A DNA stretch of 64,000 nucleotides. Source: Hygrocybe punicea. Its lineage: Eukaryota > Basidiomycota > Agaricomycetes > Agaricales > Hygrophoraceae. Positions within the stretch are counted from its first letter, which is position 1, and each line of letters opens with the position of its first letter. The position numbers and the translations under genes were made by a program. The notes beneath the pieces are model-generated. The model saw nothing but the letters and a program-made list of their open reading frames with translations, did no database searches and was not told the DNA's origin. The DNA lies in contig OY744465.1 of assembly GCA_963556145.1 (NCBI GenBank), forward strand, positions 6,510,001 to 6,574,000, in the 5' to 3' direction. Below, one piece after another: positions 1 to 11,141 of this stretch.

Positions 1-880
1 GAGTGGGAGTGGAGGAAGGTGGGAGTGGGAGAAGGGAGTGGGAGTGGGAGAAGTGGGAAGGTGGGAAGGCAGGAGGCAAGGGCAGCAGGGAGAGGGAGAG
101 GGAGAGGGAGAGGGAGAGGGAGAGGGAGGAGGAGAGGGAGGAGGAGAGGGAGGAGGAGTGGGCGGAGAGTGGGATGTACGTACCCGTTGCGTTCCCCTCG
201 TCCTCGTCGTCTTCGTCTACGTCTCCGTCGTCCCCGTCCCCACCGTCCCTGTCCCCGTCGTCCCCGTCCCCATCGTCCCCGTCTCCGCGTTCCGGTCCCT
301 GTCGTTCCCGTTCCCGTCGTTCCCCTCGTCGTCGTCATCGTCCTCGTTGTTGTCGTCATCCCCCGTAGTCCTTGTCGTCTGCTGGATCGTCGTCGTCGTC
401 TCCCTCGTCCTGTCGTCTCCGTCGTCCTGTTGTCCTCTCGCTGGCCGTCTCCGTCCCGTCGTCGTCCCCTGGCTGGCCGTCTCTGCCCTCGTCGTCTCTG
501 TCCTCGTCGTTGCCGCTGTGGTTGTCTCGGACGTCTGTCTCGGTCGTTGGCGCATCCTCGTACCCGGCCTCGCGAGTTTCCGTGGCCGTTTTCATCGGCA
601 TCCGTTCTGTTTGCTGGGGTGGCCGTGGCGTTGTTTTCTGGGCTGGTGTTGGGTTCGCCTGTGTTTGTCGTGGGTGTAGCTGCAATCATTATAAACATTA
701 GCATACAACTCACAAAAAATTCAAAAAAGACATTACCTTGGGTGCTCTTCTGCACCCGTTTCCTGTTGTTGACGCGTTCCTGTTGTTGACGCGTTGTTGA
801 AAACGAGTCGTTTGAAGTCGCGTGAAAGCCAACCGGCAGTTGCCGATTTCCCAAACGGGTTCGAGTTGCCAAACATGGAT
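1..880 (-). repeat. Left arm of a large inverted repeat (acidic intron-bearing repeat, copy 1)
   Basis: Read on the minus strand, this copy starts near 880 with a segment close to GGCAACTCGAACCCGTTTGG, runs through a short exon ending at a GTAATG donor near 734, a roughly 50-bp intron ending in a TTGCAG acceptor near 686, and then a long GAC/GAG-rich stretch that can encode Asp/Glu-rich protein (frame shared with 356-685 and, shifted, 217-555). It ends in purine-rich GGGAGA simple sequence at 1-170. The same order of parts recurs on the plus strand at 1565-2400. The arm probably continues left of the window. It resembles the hAT-like elements at 48.7 and 58.0 kb in its ACCCG-rich start and acidic exon, but no terminal repeat or TSD could be fixed. 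The many long frames on the opposite strand are shadows of biased composition. Confidence 0.6.
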
Positions 881-1564
881 GTGTGGCTGAAGCTTTTGAA
901 TCTTCTGGCATGCACAACAATGCATGCATACCCAAAGTCAGATCCTCAAAAGATGTAAATATAGTATACCTACCCTCATGTCAAATTTTGTATTTTATTC
1001 GGCCCTGCGTAAAGAGCTATTCACCATTTATTCCATTCCTCTGCCAGAATTGGACCCTTAATGATCTAACTTTGTCTTAAAAATCTGAAATTAATCTAAG
1101 GAGTACTTGAAGAAGTACTCATTGTGGTACACATAAGTGCCTGATTGTTGGTGGACCAGGACCTTTGTTGCAGCCAAGCAAATGCACAGAATTGTGCATT
1201 GTGGCTGACCCATCAACCGAGTCCAAACTTCAGCTTTACTCTGAACCTTTCATTTCTTGGCTACAACTGATTTCTGGGACCACCAAGTGCCAGGCACTGA
1301 TCATCAATACAATAGATACTTTACATAGTAGTTTCACAATTATTTTCATATTTTTCAGAGCAATATTGGTAAAGTTGCACTTTAAGGGTCTGAAATTGGC
1401 AGGGAGGTATCAATGAATCATAAATATCTCTCTATGTAGGGCATAATAAAATACAAAATTTGGGGAGGATGTAGTTATAGGCTACTTCTATCCCCTCATG
1501 GTCTTAAATGTGTTACAAAGTTGTTGTGCTCTATGCAATAACATTGAGAAAAGTCAGATCATGC
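881..1564. other. Unique spacer between inverted arms
   Basis: This 0.7 kb AT-rich stretch separates the two inverted arms. It holds only short frames (883-1080 and 1165-1416 on plus) with no recognisable domain. No promoter motif could be assigned with confidence, although its position between two diverging repeat copies would suit a shared control region. Confidence 0.4.
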
Positions 1565-2400
1565 TTACATATAAGGCAACTCGCACCCGTTTGGGCAATC
1601 GGCAACCTCCGGCGTGCGTTCAATTGTCGGCGATTCGTCGCGTACTCCACAATGCGTCCACGAAAACAGCAGCAGCAAAATCAAGTAGAAGGTAAGTAGA
1701 TTTCTCAAATTTATTATCCATTACTATGCTAGCTAATATTGTTGTTTTTATGTAGAACTTTCTCATTGCCGTGCCGGGAATGGACCGCAACACGCTTGCC
1801 CGCGCCACGTCACGTCAACGCCAAACTGAAGGGCCGAAACGGCGGATGGCAGGCAACGACAAGGACAGAGGCGATGAGGGCACAGACGGCCAGCCAGGGA
1901 AGACGACGGGGACGGAGACGGCCAGCGAAGAGACGACAGGACGACGGAGACGACGACGACGATCCAGCGGACGACGAGGACTACGGGGGATGACGACGAC
2001 AACGAGGACGATGACGACAACGAGAGGAACGACGAGAACGGGAACGACAGGGACCAGAACGGCGGGGACGGGGACGACGGGGACGAGGACGGCGGAGACG
2101 TAGATGAAGACGACGAGGGCAACGGGAACGCAACAGGTATGTACATCCCACCCCTCCGCCCTCGTCTCCTCCCTCTTCCTCTGCCTCTCCCACTCCCACT
2201 CCCTGCTGCCCCTCCCTCCTCCCTTCCATCCTGCCCTTCACCCTCCCTTCTCCCACTCCCACTCCCACTCCGTTCGCCCACACCCACACCCATACCCATA
2301 CCCACACCCACACCCACACCCACTTCCAGTCCCAGTCCCAGTCCCAGTCCCAGTCCCACTCACACCTACCTTCCTCCCCCCCAACCCCTTTATTATTTAA
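1565..2400 (+). repeat. Right arm of the large inverted repeat (acidic intron-bearing repeat, copy 2)
   Basis: Plus-strand homologue of 1-880. It opens with GGCAACTCGCACCCGTTTGG, has a small exon (start codon near 1651; Met-Arg-Pro-Arg-Lys then glutamines), a GTAAGT donor near 1692, a branch-like GCTAAT and a TAG acceptor near 1756. An exon follows that turns strongly acidic (Asp-Asp-Glu repeats, about 1930-2130) and ends at a second GTATGT donor near 2137. From 2139 the sequence is polypyrimidine, with CCCACA and CCCAGT runs to about 2390. Whether a protein is made is unknown; the frame shifts between the two halves of the acidic exon. Confidence 0.6.
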
Positions 2401-2818
2401 TTATGTATTTGGATAAAAGAATAATTAATTTGATATGTCCATTCTAAGTAATAGTGAGTGTTTGTGTACTGATTCCAATTGAGATTTGAGTAATATTAAA
2501 TAAAAAAGGCACAAAATTCCAAGTGGGGTAATTTCTGGTTGTTATATATATAAATTTTGTTTGGGAATAAGTAGCTCATGTGAGAGATAAAGCTAAGAGT
2601 GAGAGATTGTGCATTTTCAAAATAAGAATGTTGTAATTTTGGTATTACCTGTGCTTTGAATTATTGCATTTGAAATTATATTACATTTGAAGAAACTGAG
2701 ACGTTTTCTTTACCGGATATTGCATTTTCTGAATAAATATTGGCTTGAGTTGTTGTGAGCTCTGGCAATGTTGTCAACATTAAATACATGCAGGCAGAGT
2801 GGGATGTGGCTGAGCCCG
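2401..2818. other. AT-rich spacer, no gene seen
   Basis: AT-rich single-copy-looking DNA between the inverted arms and the minisatellite. No frame above about 60 codons and no clear transposon terminus was seen. Confidence 0.5.
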
Positions 2819-4735
2819 TGTCAAAGCAAAAGCGGGATCCTGGTCAACCTAATCCTGCAGTGAGAGCTGGGCCAGGGTCAACCTTATTCTGCAGCAAGAG
2901 CAGGGCCATGTCAACCCAATGCTGGAGCAATGGCCAGACCCTCATGAATCCAAACCTGTGACATGGGTGGGTCTGGGGTCAATGCAATGCTACAGGACAG
3001 GCTGGACCCCAATCAACCTACCCTACAGTGAGTGCTGGATGTGGGTCAACAAAGTGCTGCAGCAAGAGCTGGACCCTGGTCAACACAAGCCCTGCAGCAA
3101 GTGCTGGACCCAGGTCAACCCAGTGCTGCAGCAATACCTGGACCCAGGTCAACCCAAGCCTGCAGGAAGAGTGGGACCTGGTCAACCCAAGCCCCGCAGC
3201 AAGTGCTGGACCCCGGTCAACCTGGTGCTGCAGCAATATCTAGACCCTGGTCAACCCCAGCCCGGCAGCGAGTGCTGGATCTGGGTCAACCCAGTGCTGC
3301 AGCAATATCTGGACCCCGGTCAACCCGGTGCAGCAGCAATAGCTGGACCCAGGTCAACCCTGTGCTGCAGCAAGTGCTGGACCCAGGTCAACCCAGTGCT
3401 GCAGCAAGTGCTGGACCCAGGTCAACCCAGTGCTGCAGCAATATCTGGACCCTGGTCAACCTGGTGTGCTGCAGCAATAGCTGGACCCAGGTCAACCCAA
3501 ACCTGCAGGAAGAGCTGGACCTGGGTCAACCCCAGCCCTGCAGCGAGTGCTGGATCCAGGTCAGCCCGGTGTTGCAGCAATATCTGGACCCCGGTCAACC
3601 CAGTGCTGCAGCAATACCTGGACCCAGGTCAACCCAAGCCTGCAGGAAGAGCCAGACCTGGGTCAACCCAACCCCCGCAGCAAGTGCTGGACCCCAGTCA
3701 ACCTGGTGCTGCAGCAATAGCTGAACCCTGGTCAACCCAGTGCTGCAGCAAGTGCTGGACCCTGGTCAACCCAGTGCTGCAGCAAGTGCTGGACCCTGGT
3801 CAACCCAGTGCTGCAGCAATAGCTGAACCCTGGTCAACCCAGTGCTGCAGCAAGTGCTGGACCCCGGTCAACCCAGTGCTGCAGCAAGTGCTGGACCAAG
3901 GTCAACCCAGTGCTGCAGCAACATCTAGACCCTGGTCAACCCCAGCCCTGCAGCGAGTGCTGGATCTGGGTCAACCCAGTGCTGCAGCAATATCTGGACC
4001 CCGGTCAACCCGGTGCAGCAGCAATAGCTGGACCCAGGTCAACCCTGTGCTGCAGCAAGTGCTGGACCCAGGTCAACCCGGTCCTGCAGCAATAGCTGGA
4101 CCCCGGTCAACCCAGTGCTGCAGCAATACCTGAACCCTGGTCAACCCAGTGCTGCAGCAATAGCTGGACCCTGGTCAACCCAAGCCTGCAGGGAGAGCTG
4201 GACCCAGGTCAACCCAAGCCCCAAAGCAAGTGCTGGAACCAGATCAACCCAGTGCTGCAGCAATAGCTGGACCCAGGTCAACTTAAGCCCTGCAGCAAGT
4301 GCTGGATCTGGGTCAACCTGGTGCCACAGCAATATCTGGACCCCGGTCAACCCAGTGCTGCAGCAATAGCTGAACCCTGGTAAACCCGGTGCTGCAGCAA
4401 TACCTGGACCCCAGCCACCCCACCCTGCAGGAAGTGCTGGGCCTGGGTCAACCCAGTGCTGCAGCAACAGCTGGACCCAGGTCAACCCAAGCCTGCAGCA
4501 AGAGCTGGTCCACGGTCAACCCAGGTCAACCCACGTTGCTTGCACAGCTGGACCTGGGTCAACCCAACCTTCCCAGAATAGCTGTCCTGGGTTAACCTAC
4601 CCCATGGCAGAGCTGACACTGGGTTGACCCACCCTGCCAACCTTGACCAGCAAGAGCTGTACCTGGGTCAACCTACCACCCCACATTTCCCCAGCAAGAG
4701 CTGTCTCTTGGGTTAACCTACCCCCCCAGCAAGCA
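2819..4735 (+). repeat. 34-bp GC-rich minisatellite, about 55 units
   Basis: Tandem array with a unit close to GTGCTGCAGCAAGTGCTGGA followed by CCCAGGTCAACCCA (34 bp). Units vary by substitution and by 1-bp indels, and grow more degenerate at both ends (before about 3000 and after 4560). Because 34 is not a multiple of three and the unit lacks frequent stops, long plus-strand frames run through it (for example 2919-4133, 404 codons, and 3032-3724). These read the same DNA in rotating frames and are not treated as genes. Almost every unit holds a PstI-type CTGCAG and a GGTCAACC core. Confidence 0.93.
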
Positions 4736-4886
4736 ACTGCGCTATGTGTACCTACCTTTTGCAACTATATCTGCGATTGGGTTAACCAAAACGACTGGGT
4801 CTACTGATGTTCAGGCCGCCTTCGATGCTGGTATTCCTGTGTGGCTCATGTGACCTCTTCAAACTTTATCTTTGAGCGTGAACATT

Positions 4887-6281
4887 ATGTCTGTTACTAC
4901 CCTTCGATCTCCCGAAGATTTTCTCACAATGACCGATTGGACCGAGAGCCCATCATTCCCTGTCATTCACAATGGGTCAAACAACGTTGAAAAGGTCAGG
5001 CAAATCCACAATTACGCCCGCACACGCTTCCAGTACCCAGACCCTTTCGCTGTCATCGACAATCCATTTCTTGTAGGAGGGAGTGTACCAACAGTTACAG
5101 CGACGGTACCAATGGCTGAGCTCGAACGCCCTCGCACGGTTAATGGAGAGAGTGTACCGATGGTTACTGAGAGAGTATCAGTGGCCGAGCCCGAACACCC
5201 TCGCACTGTTAAGGTCACCAAGAAAGCTCGGAAACAGTGCAGTGCCATTAGTTCAGGTATATTATCAAGTCTCTTCATGTATCAATGCTTATCGCTTCCT
5301 GCAGTGGGAACCAAGAAATCTAATTCTAGCTGGAAGCCCGTTCAAGCCAAGTTTTGAGACCCTGACAGTGACCTCATCCCTCCGTCAATCTTCACATGGG
5401 CCAATGCCCTTCTCCACGTTAATACCGAACCTTCTCGACTGAAGGCTCTGTGTAAGAGTAATCCACACGATGGACACTTTGTTTTCCCTGATCCCAGGCT
5501 CTTGGTGGGCCCGAACACCGAGGCAAGGCAAGCCTTGTACCTCGTCAATTGGTTGGACCAGCGCCAACTATGGATATCTCGCGTATCTCGTGCAGACTCT
5601 GCTGCTCGAGCTTTGTCAAATCAAGAGTGGCGCGACTGTCTATCAGGTCTATGTTCAGAGCGTAACAAACAAATGACCTCGACTCGGGCTAGCCAACGCC
5701 GTGCCGACATCATCACACTGATCGGCCATTTGTACAAGGGGTCCGGTTTGGTTGCAGACATGCCCCGTACCCAAATCTTTTGGAAAGAGCAACAACTGAT
5801 GGCGCCTGACGGGATGTTGCCTGATCGCAGGATTGTCCAAGAGGTGCTGTGGGAGCTGTATGAGCTTAACTTTCGTTTCGAATTCCTGGCCCTGGATGGC
5901 CGAGCCCATAAACCCAGAATGCCCTCAGGGATCGAACAAGAACCAGAGTTTAGCACCCGCCAATACGAACTTATGGCATGCTTCATGGCATCCAACTCTG
6001 GTGACCCCAGTTTCCTCGTAACTCAGATCCCTTCGAAGAACGGTGGTCTCGCTGCGGACGACTGGCGTGAGCGTCTCCAATATCTTTTGGCGATGCACAA
6101 GGTAATGAGAACTTGGGATTGCCAACCACCAGATGGGTTTGAGCTTGGGTTTGGAGCCGTTGATACTTTCACAGAGCCAAGCGTCTCATTGCTTGAAGAA
6201 GCGATTGCCACTTTCTACACACAGACTTTTTTTGATTACTTTGGACGTGCGGCCACTATTCCTCACAAACTCCCGTTTTAA
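4887..6281 (+). pseudogene. Uncharacterised Agaricomycete protein, one in-frame TGA
   Basis: A long frame starts at ATG 4887 and runs to TAA at 6281, broken only by TGA at 5355-5357. Upstream of the stop is a low-complexity Pro/Val/Glu stretch with a twofold repeat (near residues 70-110). A possible intron (GTATAT donor near 5258, TGCAG acceptor near 5305) keeps the frame either way. Downstream the protein has the W-A-N-A, H-V-N-T-E-P-S-R-L-K, V-F-P-D-P and L-W-E-L-Y-E-L-N-F-R-F-E blocks that I associate with a multicopy mushroom family of unknown function. At the stop an Arg codon (CGA) is expected before D-P-D-S-D, so a CpG transition explains it. The break may be genuine silencing or, less likely, a missed intron. 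No function is assigned. Confidence 0.6.
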
Positions 6282-6696
6282 CTTTTAGCTGATGCCATTG
6301 TTTCTCCCCATCTTCGTGTAATGTTCTCGTCTCGTAATGTGACTATTCATGACTTCTCATGTGTGGCATGTGAATTGTCTGCTCACGGTCATCTTTCACC
6401 ACAATGGTTTGCAACTAACGAAGATGAAATGAACTGATGTCTATCTTTGTCTGCAGAACTGCCTGTAAGTAATATTATTTGCTTCATGACATCATCTACT
6501 GATTCAAGGTACATTTGCTGTCACATTACAGAGGGAACAATAACAGTTACAACAGTGCATGCAATGTCTGAAGGAGGTTTAAACAAGCAGTGTGGCTTTC
6601 TTCGATGAGTGGCCTTCACATTGACTTCAAGGTCAGTTCATATAAAGGTTCTGAATCGTTCCTGTTTCATCAAATCCACACCATCCTTTCGTTACT
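6282..6696. other. Intergenic region between two uncharacterised genes
   Basis: About 400 bp between the stop of the preceding gene and the start of the next one in the same direction. No TATA box or other element is obvious; the only frame (6590-6799) overlaps the next gene out of frame. Confidence 0.5.
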
Positions 6697-8872
6697 ATGG
6701 TCGGACGCAGATCACAGTTTACTCCTGCTCAGGACGCATATATTAACAGCTACATGCAAGCATTCGAGGCCAAGGTGTACGAGCTTGATCCTGACTTGAA
6801 AGGAATGAAGGGTGCTTCCTTAACAAGGTGGAAGCAGGACACTGCGGAAACTATCAAGTCGTCATCTCTGTTTCAAGACCAACTGCTTTGCGAAGGGGAT
6901 GTGACTCTGACGACCTGGACCATGGTATGTCAATTCACGTCATGATTCAGGGGATTGATTGGTTCTTCAGCGAATCATCCGCAAGTTCACAAACCGCTTC
7001 AGCACTATGAAACGAAAAAGCCAGTCCACGTCAAACACTCATGGAGATCAATTTTTTATCAATCTCTCCTCAAGTGTTACTGGGCGCCAGCTCTATGAAC
7101 AAGAACGAAAGAACGAGATCAATACTGAGGCTGCGAAACGTCGAAAGGATGCTGATACTGATGGGGGGCATGCAGGGTTTTACCAAGTCGTTTTGAAGGA
7201 GATGTGGGAGGACGAGGAGGATCAGCAGGCATATGAGAAAAGGGCTGAGGAAGTTGAAAGTGATATTCCTTGGTGTGCATTTCTTGATCTTTCCTATGGC
7301 TATGATTTAACACGACCGGGTCACCTTAGAAATCAGAAAGAGTTTATGAAAGCAGCATGGTTTGCCCTCAAGACGCTCTGCCAGAATGGTAAGCTTGGCC
7401 CTGCCGAGATGATGCTGTTCTTCGCATTCTGTGATGAACATGGCGATCTCGATAGTGGCGTGTAAGTGCACCAACCGGCCCTCTGTAGTGCCACACCTAA
7501 TAAAATGACAGAGTCAATGCCCATTCAGTCCATAACAAGCTTGATATGAGATCCCAGCTCAAAGACTTCACAGAGCATTTCGAAACGCCATGGTTTCAGT
7601 ATGCCGAAAGGGTCCTCCCTCGTGAGTTGCTGCATGAACTTGGACACGCTATGTTGCCTTAATCAATTCACCAGGACCCAGCATCAAGAGTGATGACTCC
7701 ACAGACCTTCAAATTCCTCGTAACTCTGCAGGAATACCTTTGTTCCCTGCTGTCGAGTTCAACAAGATGATTTTGGGCGATATTCGTGCCATTCTGGAAA
7801 AATACTTCAGCACATTGTGGTGTAAGTCAGTCCAGTACAGCCTTCTGCTGGATTATTTCGAGTGATTACACCTAGGTCATACCTGGCCAGCCGATCAGCA
7901 TTTTGCTGCAATACCTTGGGCTGATATTTCCGTTAACCCTTCCGACTATTATGATGTGCAAAGTTTCATCGTCCCAGTCAAACTGCAAGCACCAGAGCTT
8001 ATGTCACTTGCCCACATTATCATTCTCTCGGAGTATCTTGCTTCGACAGCTTCCAGAGACACTGATGAACAACCATTTATGTTCCTGCAGAAGGCTGAGA
8101 TTCTTAGATGCATTGGTGACCGTCAGGCTGACATTGAAGCGCAGCACACAGCTGGTGATGAAGAAGACAGTGACGATGATGACACAGAACTTGGGGCCAT
8201 TGCTGCTGGAGTGCACGTCCCACTTGTGCATGAGTTGCAGCGCAAGGACACGACAAGTGAGGCACCGGTGACAAGTGTCAGTGAGGCAGAGGATGGTGAA
8301 AATGCAGAGGAGAAAGTGGTAAGTGAGAACAATACTACAGAGAGGGTGCTGATGCAGAATTGCAGCATGAGAATGCCACAAGTGAGGCTGCGGGGACAAG
8401 TGTTGGTGAGGCAGGGAACAGCAAAAACGCAGGGGAGAAAGTGGCAATAAGTGAGAGCCCTACTGCCAAGGAGACACTGAGCAACGGCAAGGGTGGACAG
8501 GTAGGACATAATTCGGAGGAGATTGAATGCGAAAGCAAGAAGTCGAAGACACAGAGAGGCAGGACAACTGGCGGCATTCTTTTCAGTACACGAAGGACAC
8601 GGTCTTGCGTTGCTGAGAACTCACGAAAGACACGATCTTCTGTTGCCGAGAACTCACGAAAGACACGATCTTCTGTTGCCGAGAACTCACGGAAAACACG
8701 GTCTTCTGTCGCCGAGAACTCACAGAAGACACGGAGCGCTCATGGTACGAGTGATGGGACTGTGACTCGTGGGACAAAGCGCAAAGCGGCAGGGATTCAG
8801 GAAAATCTAGAGTACGCTATCTCCTCCTTTTCCTGCAGCAGCAGCAGAAAAACTGAACTACGGGTTGTTTAG
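6697..8872 (+). CDS. Uncharacterised spliced Agaricomycete protein with acidic, repetitive tail
   Basis: Five exons can be joined in frame from ATG 6697: 6697-6924, 6971-7461, 7512-7621, 7675-7821 and 7876 onward, with introns of about 46-54 bp (GTATGT/GTAAGT/GTGAGT donors, TTCAG/ACAG/CCAG/CTAG acceptors). The N-terminus (R-R-S-Q-F-T-P-A-Q-D-A-Y-I) and the middle W-A-F/T-W-P blocks match a multicopy mushroom family of unknown function; the gene next door belongs to another such family in the same orientation. After about residue 420 the protein becomes acidic and Ser/Thr/Glu-rich, with two degenerate copies of a 35-40 residue unit. Near 8330-8360 the open frame shifts by one (8450 stop in the first frame, 8872 in the second), which is either a very short intron or a frameshift. 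The tail then holds four R-S-S-V-A-E-N-S-R-K-T repeats and a basic nuclear-type stretch. Confidence 0.6.
8609..8735 (+). repeat. 33-bp in-frame tandem repeat (about 4 units)
   Basis: Unit GTTGCCGAGAACTCACGAAA plus GACACGATCTTCT, repeated nearly four times. It encodes an 11-residue repeat (A-E-N-S-R-K-T-R-S-S-V) in the C-terminal tail of the gene above. Confidence 0.9.
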
Positions 8873-9190
8873 GGGTAGGCCAAGCAGCAAACGTGCGAAT
8901 ACACAAAATAAACGCAAGACGAGACACTGTATGCTTTAATCCTGTGTGGCATTAACCTGCTAACTTTCCAATTGTGCAGGTGGCTAGGATTGTGTGTCAT
9001 CCGATTCAACAATGTTTAATCTGCTCAATGTATTTAATTTAAATCACTTCAACCATGTGTGTTTAATCCACTGAGCTCTGAATTTCGGATTCCATTAAAT
9101 CCAAGTTTCATTACCCACTACTTAAATTACTCCTGTTTAAACACGTAAAATTAGCTGTCTGTTTAAACAAAGTTCTGTTTAAACTTGATT
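8873..9190. other. Intergenic AT-rich region with GTTTAAAC-like words
   Basis: Non-coding stretch with several TGTTTAA(A/T)C words (near 9012, 9059, 9135, 9159, 9176). No other structure was found. Confidence 0.5.
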
Positions 9191-9210
9191 TGCATTATAA
9201 AGTACATTGC

Positions 9211-9978
9211 TTAAGCAAGACTCCTAGGGAGGCTGTTCATTCGAAGATCCTCGAATGCAACCTTCTCCGTTACGACCAAAGCTATTTGCGCGAACTGAGT
9301 TGCAAAGAGAAGACCATTGGGGTGGCTGAATGTATACTTCGGTGTCTGAACATCAATGTCAGCAAAGAGGGGCAGCGTCTTGACATTGCCATCCTTATCC
9401 ATTGTATCATATGTCATGTCCATGTAATGTTGGCGGATAACTTGACCTTTGATCCCGCCGAAATGAATGGTTTTCTCCTTCGGATTGTCCTTGACAATCT
9501 CCACAATCAAAAATCCGTAACCAGCAAGGAGGTGAGCATTTGCCCCTTCCCAAACAGCACGAGCTGCTGGTGAACTATTGTATAGATCCATGCCCATGCT
9601 GGGCTCCTGCAAACCTTGACCTGTGAATATGTAAACTGTGGTAGGCTGTGCAACCTCAGCTGAGCCTTCGAGAACTTTTTCACCGCGAGAATTGGCTGTC
9701 TGGATTTTGACCATGATATTTCTGTCACGCATTCCAACGTGCCTGATTGTAATGGTGAACTCATCACCAGGTAAGACCATGCCGACGAAGGTGACATTAT
9801 AGCTACAATGGACCACATCAATCAGTATACAGTCGTACAGGGAGGGAAAAAAAAACTAACGCTATCACACGATCAGGGTGGCCACGCGCAATGATGTTCT
9901 CAACATAACGGTGGGTGGGCGCACTGGACCATAGACCATGGGTAATAGTAGCGGGGAGGGAGGCATAGTTGGAGAAGT
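9211..9978 (-). pseudogene. Fatty acid synthase beta subunit relic, 3' part (end of dehydratase, MPT)
   Basis: Minus-strand frames encode the end of the dehydratase domain (A-T-I-T-H-G-L-W-S-S-A, then Y-V-E-N near 9880) and the start of the malonyl/palmitoyl transferase region (Y-I-F-T-G-Q-G near 9620, M-G-M-D-L-Y). An intron with GTTAGT donor and TTGTAG acceptor lies near 9800-9857. The frame ends at about 9211, far short of a complete transferase domain, and the rest of the about 2,000-residue beta subunit is absent, so this is a truncated relic. The reading is interrupted at 9978 by the hAT-like element and resumes at 12080 in the correct frame. In fungi this subunit works with the alpha subunit in cytosolic fatty acid synthesis; this copy cannot do so. 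Confidence 0.85.
9971..9978. repeat. Target-site duplication GGAGAAGT (left copy)
   Basis: Identical to 12080-12087; both copies flank the 2.1 kb hAT-like element. Confidence 0.9.
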
Positions 9979-10380
9979 TAGTGTTGGGGAAGTTCAGTCT
10001 CAGGCCGACCCAAACCCAGTTTAGACCAAACCGAAACTGGTGGTTTTGGTTCCAGTTTGGGAATTTCTAGCGGAGACTGAACTGTTCAGTCTCGGTTTGG
10101 GAGATTTGGCTGCGGTTCAAACCCAGTTTAAACTGAGTTTGAACCGAACCGATAAATGTCAGCCGGCGACTCAAAACTCACTCATCACCCATCCACAATG
10201 CCTTGAACAGGCCCCGAACAATGACCATGACCATAACCACCACAACCAACACCCCCGATGTACGCCAAACGAGGACGATGGAGCAACCGAGGTCGACAAA
10301 ATGGGTGGCGGGGTACTCCCTGCCGCCCGCATATGGTTTTTATTTTTATTTATTTGAACTTAACTAACGCATTAACAGAT

Positions 10381-10435
10381 TACAGGATGACGCACCACCA
10401 CCACCATCACCATCATCACCACCACCACCACCACG
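10381..10435. repeat. CAC/CAT simple repeat
   Basis: Run of CAC and CAT triplets giving a 14-histidine string in one frame. Simple repeat inside the hAT-like element. Confidence 0.85.
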
Positions 10436-10546
10436 GCGACTGCTACCACGACGGCCACAGCAGCCATCAACACCGTGCCGTACACGCAATGCCTCCAATG
10501 CTCGCGCGCGCAAACGAAGGTGAACGGGGTGGATTGGGGCAGAACG

Positions 10547-10581
10547 AGCAGCGGGGTGGTGGTGCATCCACCCCCGCTGCT
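10547..10581. repeat. GC hairpin, hAT-family internal motif
   Basis: AGCAGCGGGGTGG on the left pairs with CCACCCCCGCTGCT on the right around a GGTGCAT-type loop. It is followed a few bases later by a GTATGT splice-donor-like sequence. The same arrangement recurs at 11111, 14166, 45450 and 49042. Confidence 0.75.
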
Positions 10582-10847
10582 TCATGGTATGTTGTTTTTC
10601 ATTAAATTCTTTCACTGATTTTATTCTCATAATACAGAACGCGACACCGCACCACCATGATCACCACCACCAACTAGTGAACGGCATGGGTAACCGGGCT
10701 TCCCTGGGCTACCCATACCCAAACCCGTTGAAACCCAGACCCACTGTGATGGGTCTGGGTTGACACGGGTATTCCGCGGGGTCTTCCGTGGGTTACCAGA
10801 ATGTGGGCGGGTCGTGGGTACATGCCATACCCGCACCCCCCCTTGTG

Positions 10848-10901
10848 ACCTCGTGAACCGCAGTGCCAACGTCAATTGATGTGGCCATGCGTTCACGAGG
10901 T
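10848..10901. repeat. ACCTCGTGAAC...TCAATTGA...GTTCACGAGGT hairpin
   Basis: Arms ACCTCGTGAAC and GTTCACGAGGT are perfectly complementary. The centre includes GTCAATTGATGTG, which in one plus frame reads P-T-S-I-D-V. Related copies: 11752, 11853, 49355 and 58796. Confidence 0.8.
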
Positions 10902-11110
10902 TAGGTAGGGGGTCGTGAGCCTGCACCTTGGACTCCCCATCACCAGCGCGTGCGGTCGGGTTGGGTTGGTGTTGACGAGGGCGAGGGTGTGCAAAGTTGG
11001 CGACAACGACGGCGTGTGTGTGTGCGTGTGCATGTGCGTGTGTGTGTGTGTGCAGTGCCTGTGTAGTTAGTAACAGAAATAGTGTAAAATATACAGACAA
11101 CATACCTAAT

Positions 11111-11141
11111 GCAGCCGGGTGGGTGCACCACTCCCGGCTGC
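11111..11141. repeat. GC hairpin, hAT-family internal motif (minus)
   Basis: GCAGCCGGG and CCCGGCTGC flank a GTGGGTGCACCA core. On the minus strand it is followed by GGTATG, a donor-like word. Confidence 0.7.

Noticed and set aside
3..789. Overlapping Arg/Gly/Ser-rich frames of 109-256 codons
   Set aside because: All three frames and both strands are open because of GGGAGA and GTCCTC simple repeats; no frame is favoured over the others.
2919..4133. 404-codon frame
   Set aside because: It lies wholly in the 34-bp minisatellite and cycles through unit phases; similar frames exist in the other phases.
10258..10605. Frame with a long histidine run, as a metal-binding protein
   Set aside because: CAC/CAT simple repeat inside a hAT-like element with TSDs; no conserved context.
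10981..11060. Telomere-like or centromeric repeat from (GT)n and ACCCG words
   Set aside because: Only a short GT tract; the ACCCG words are subterminal parts of hAT-like elements, not TTAGGG arrays.
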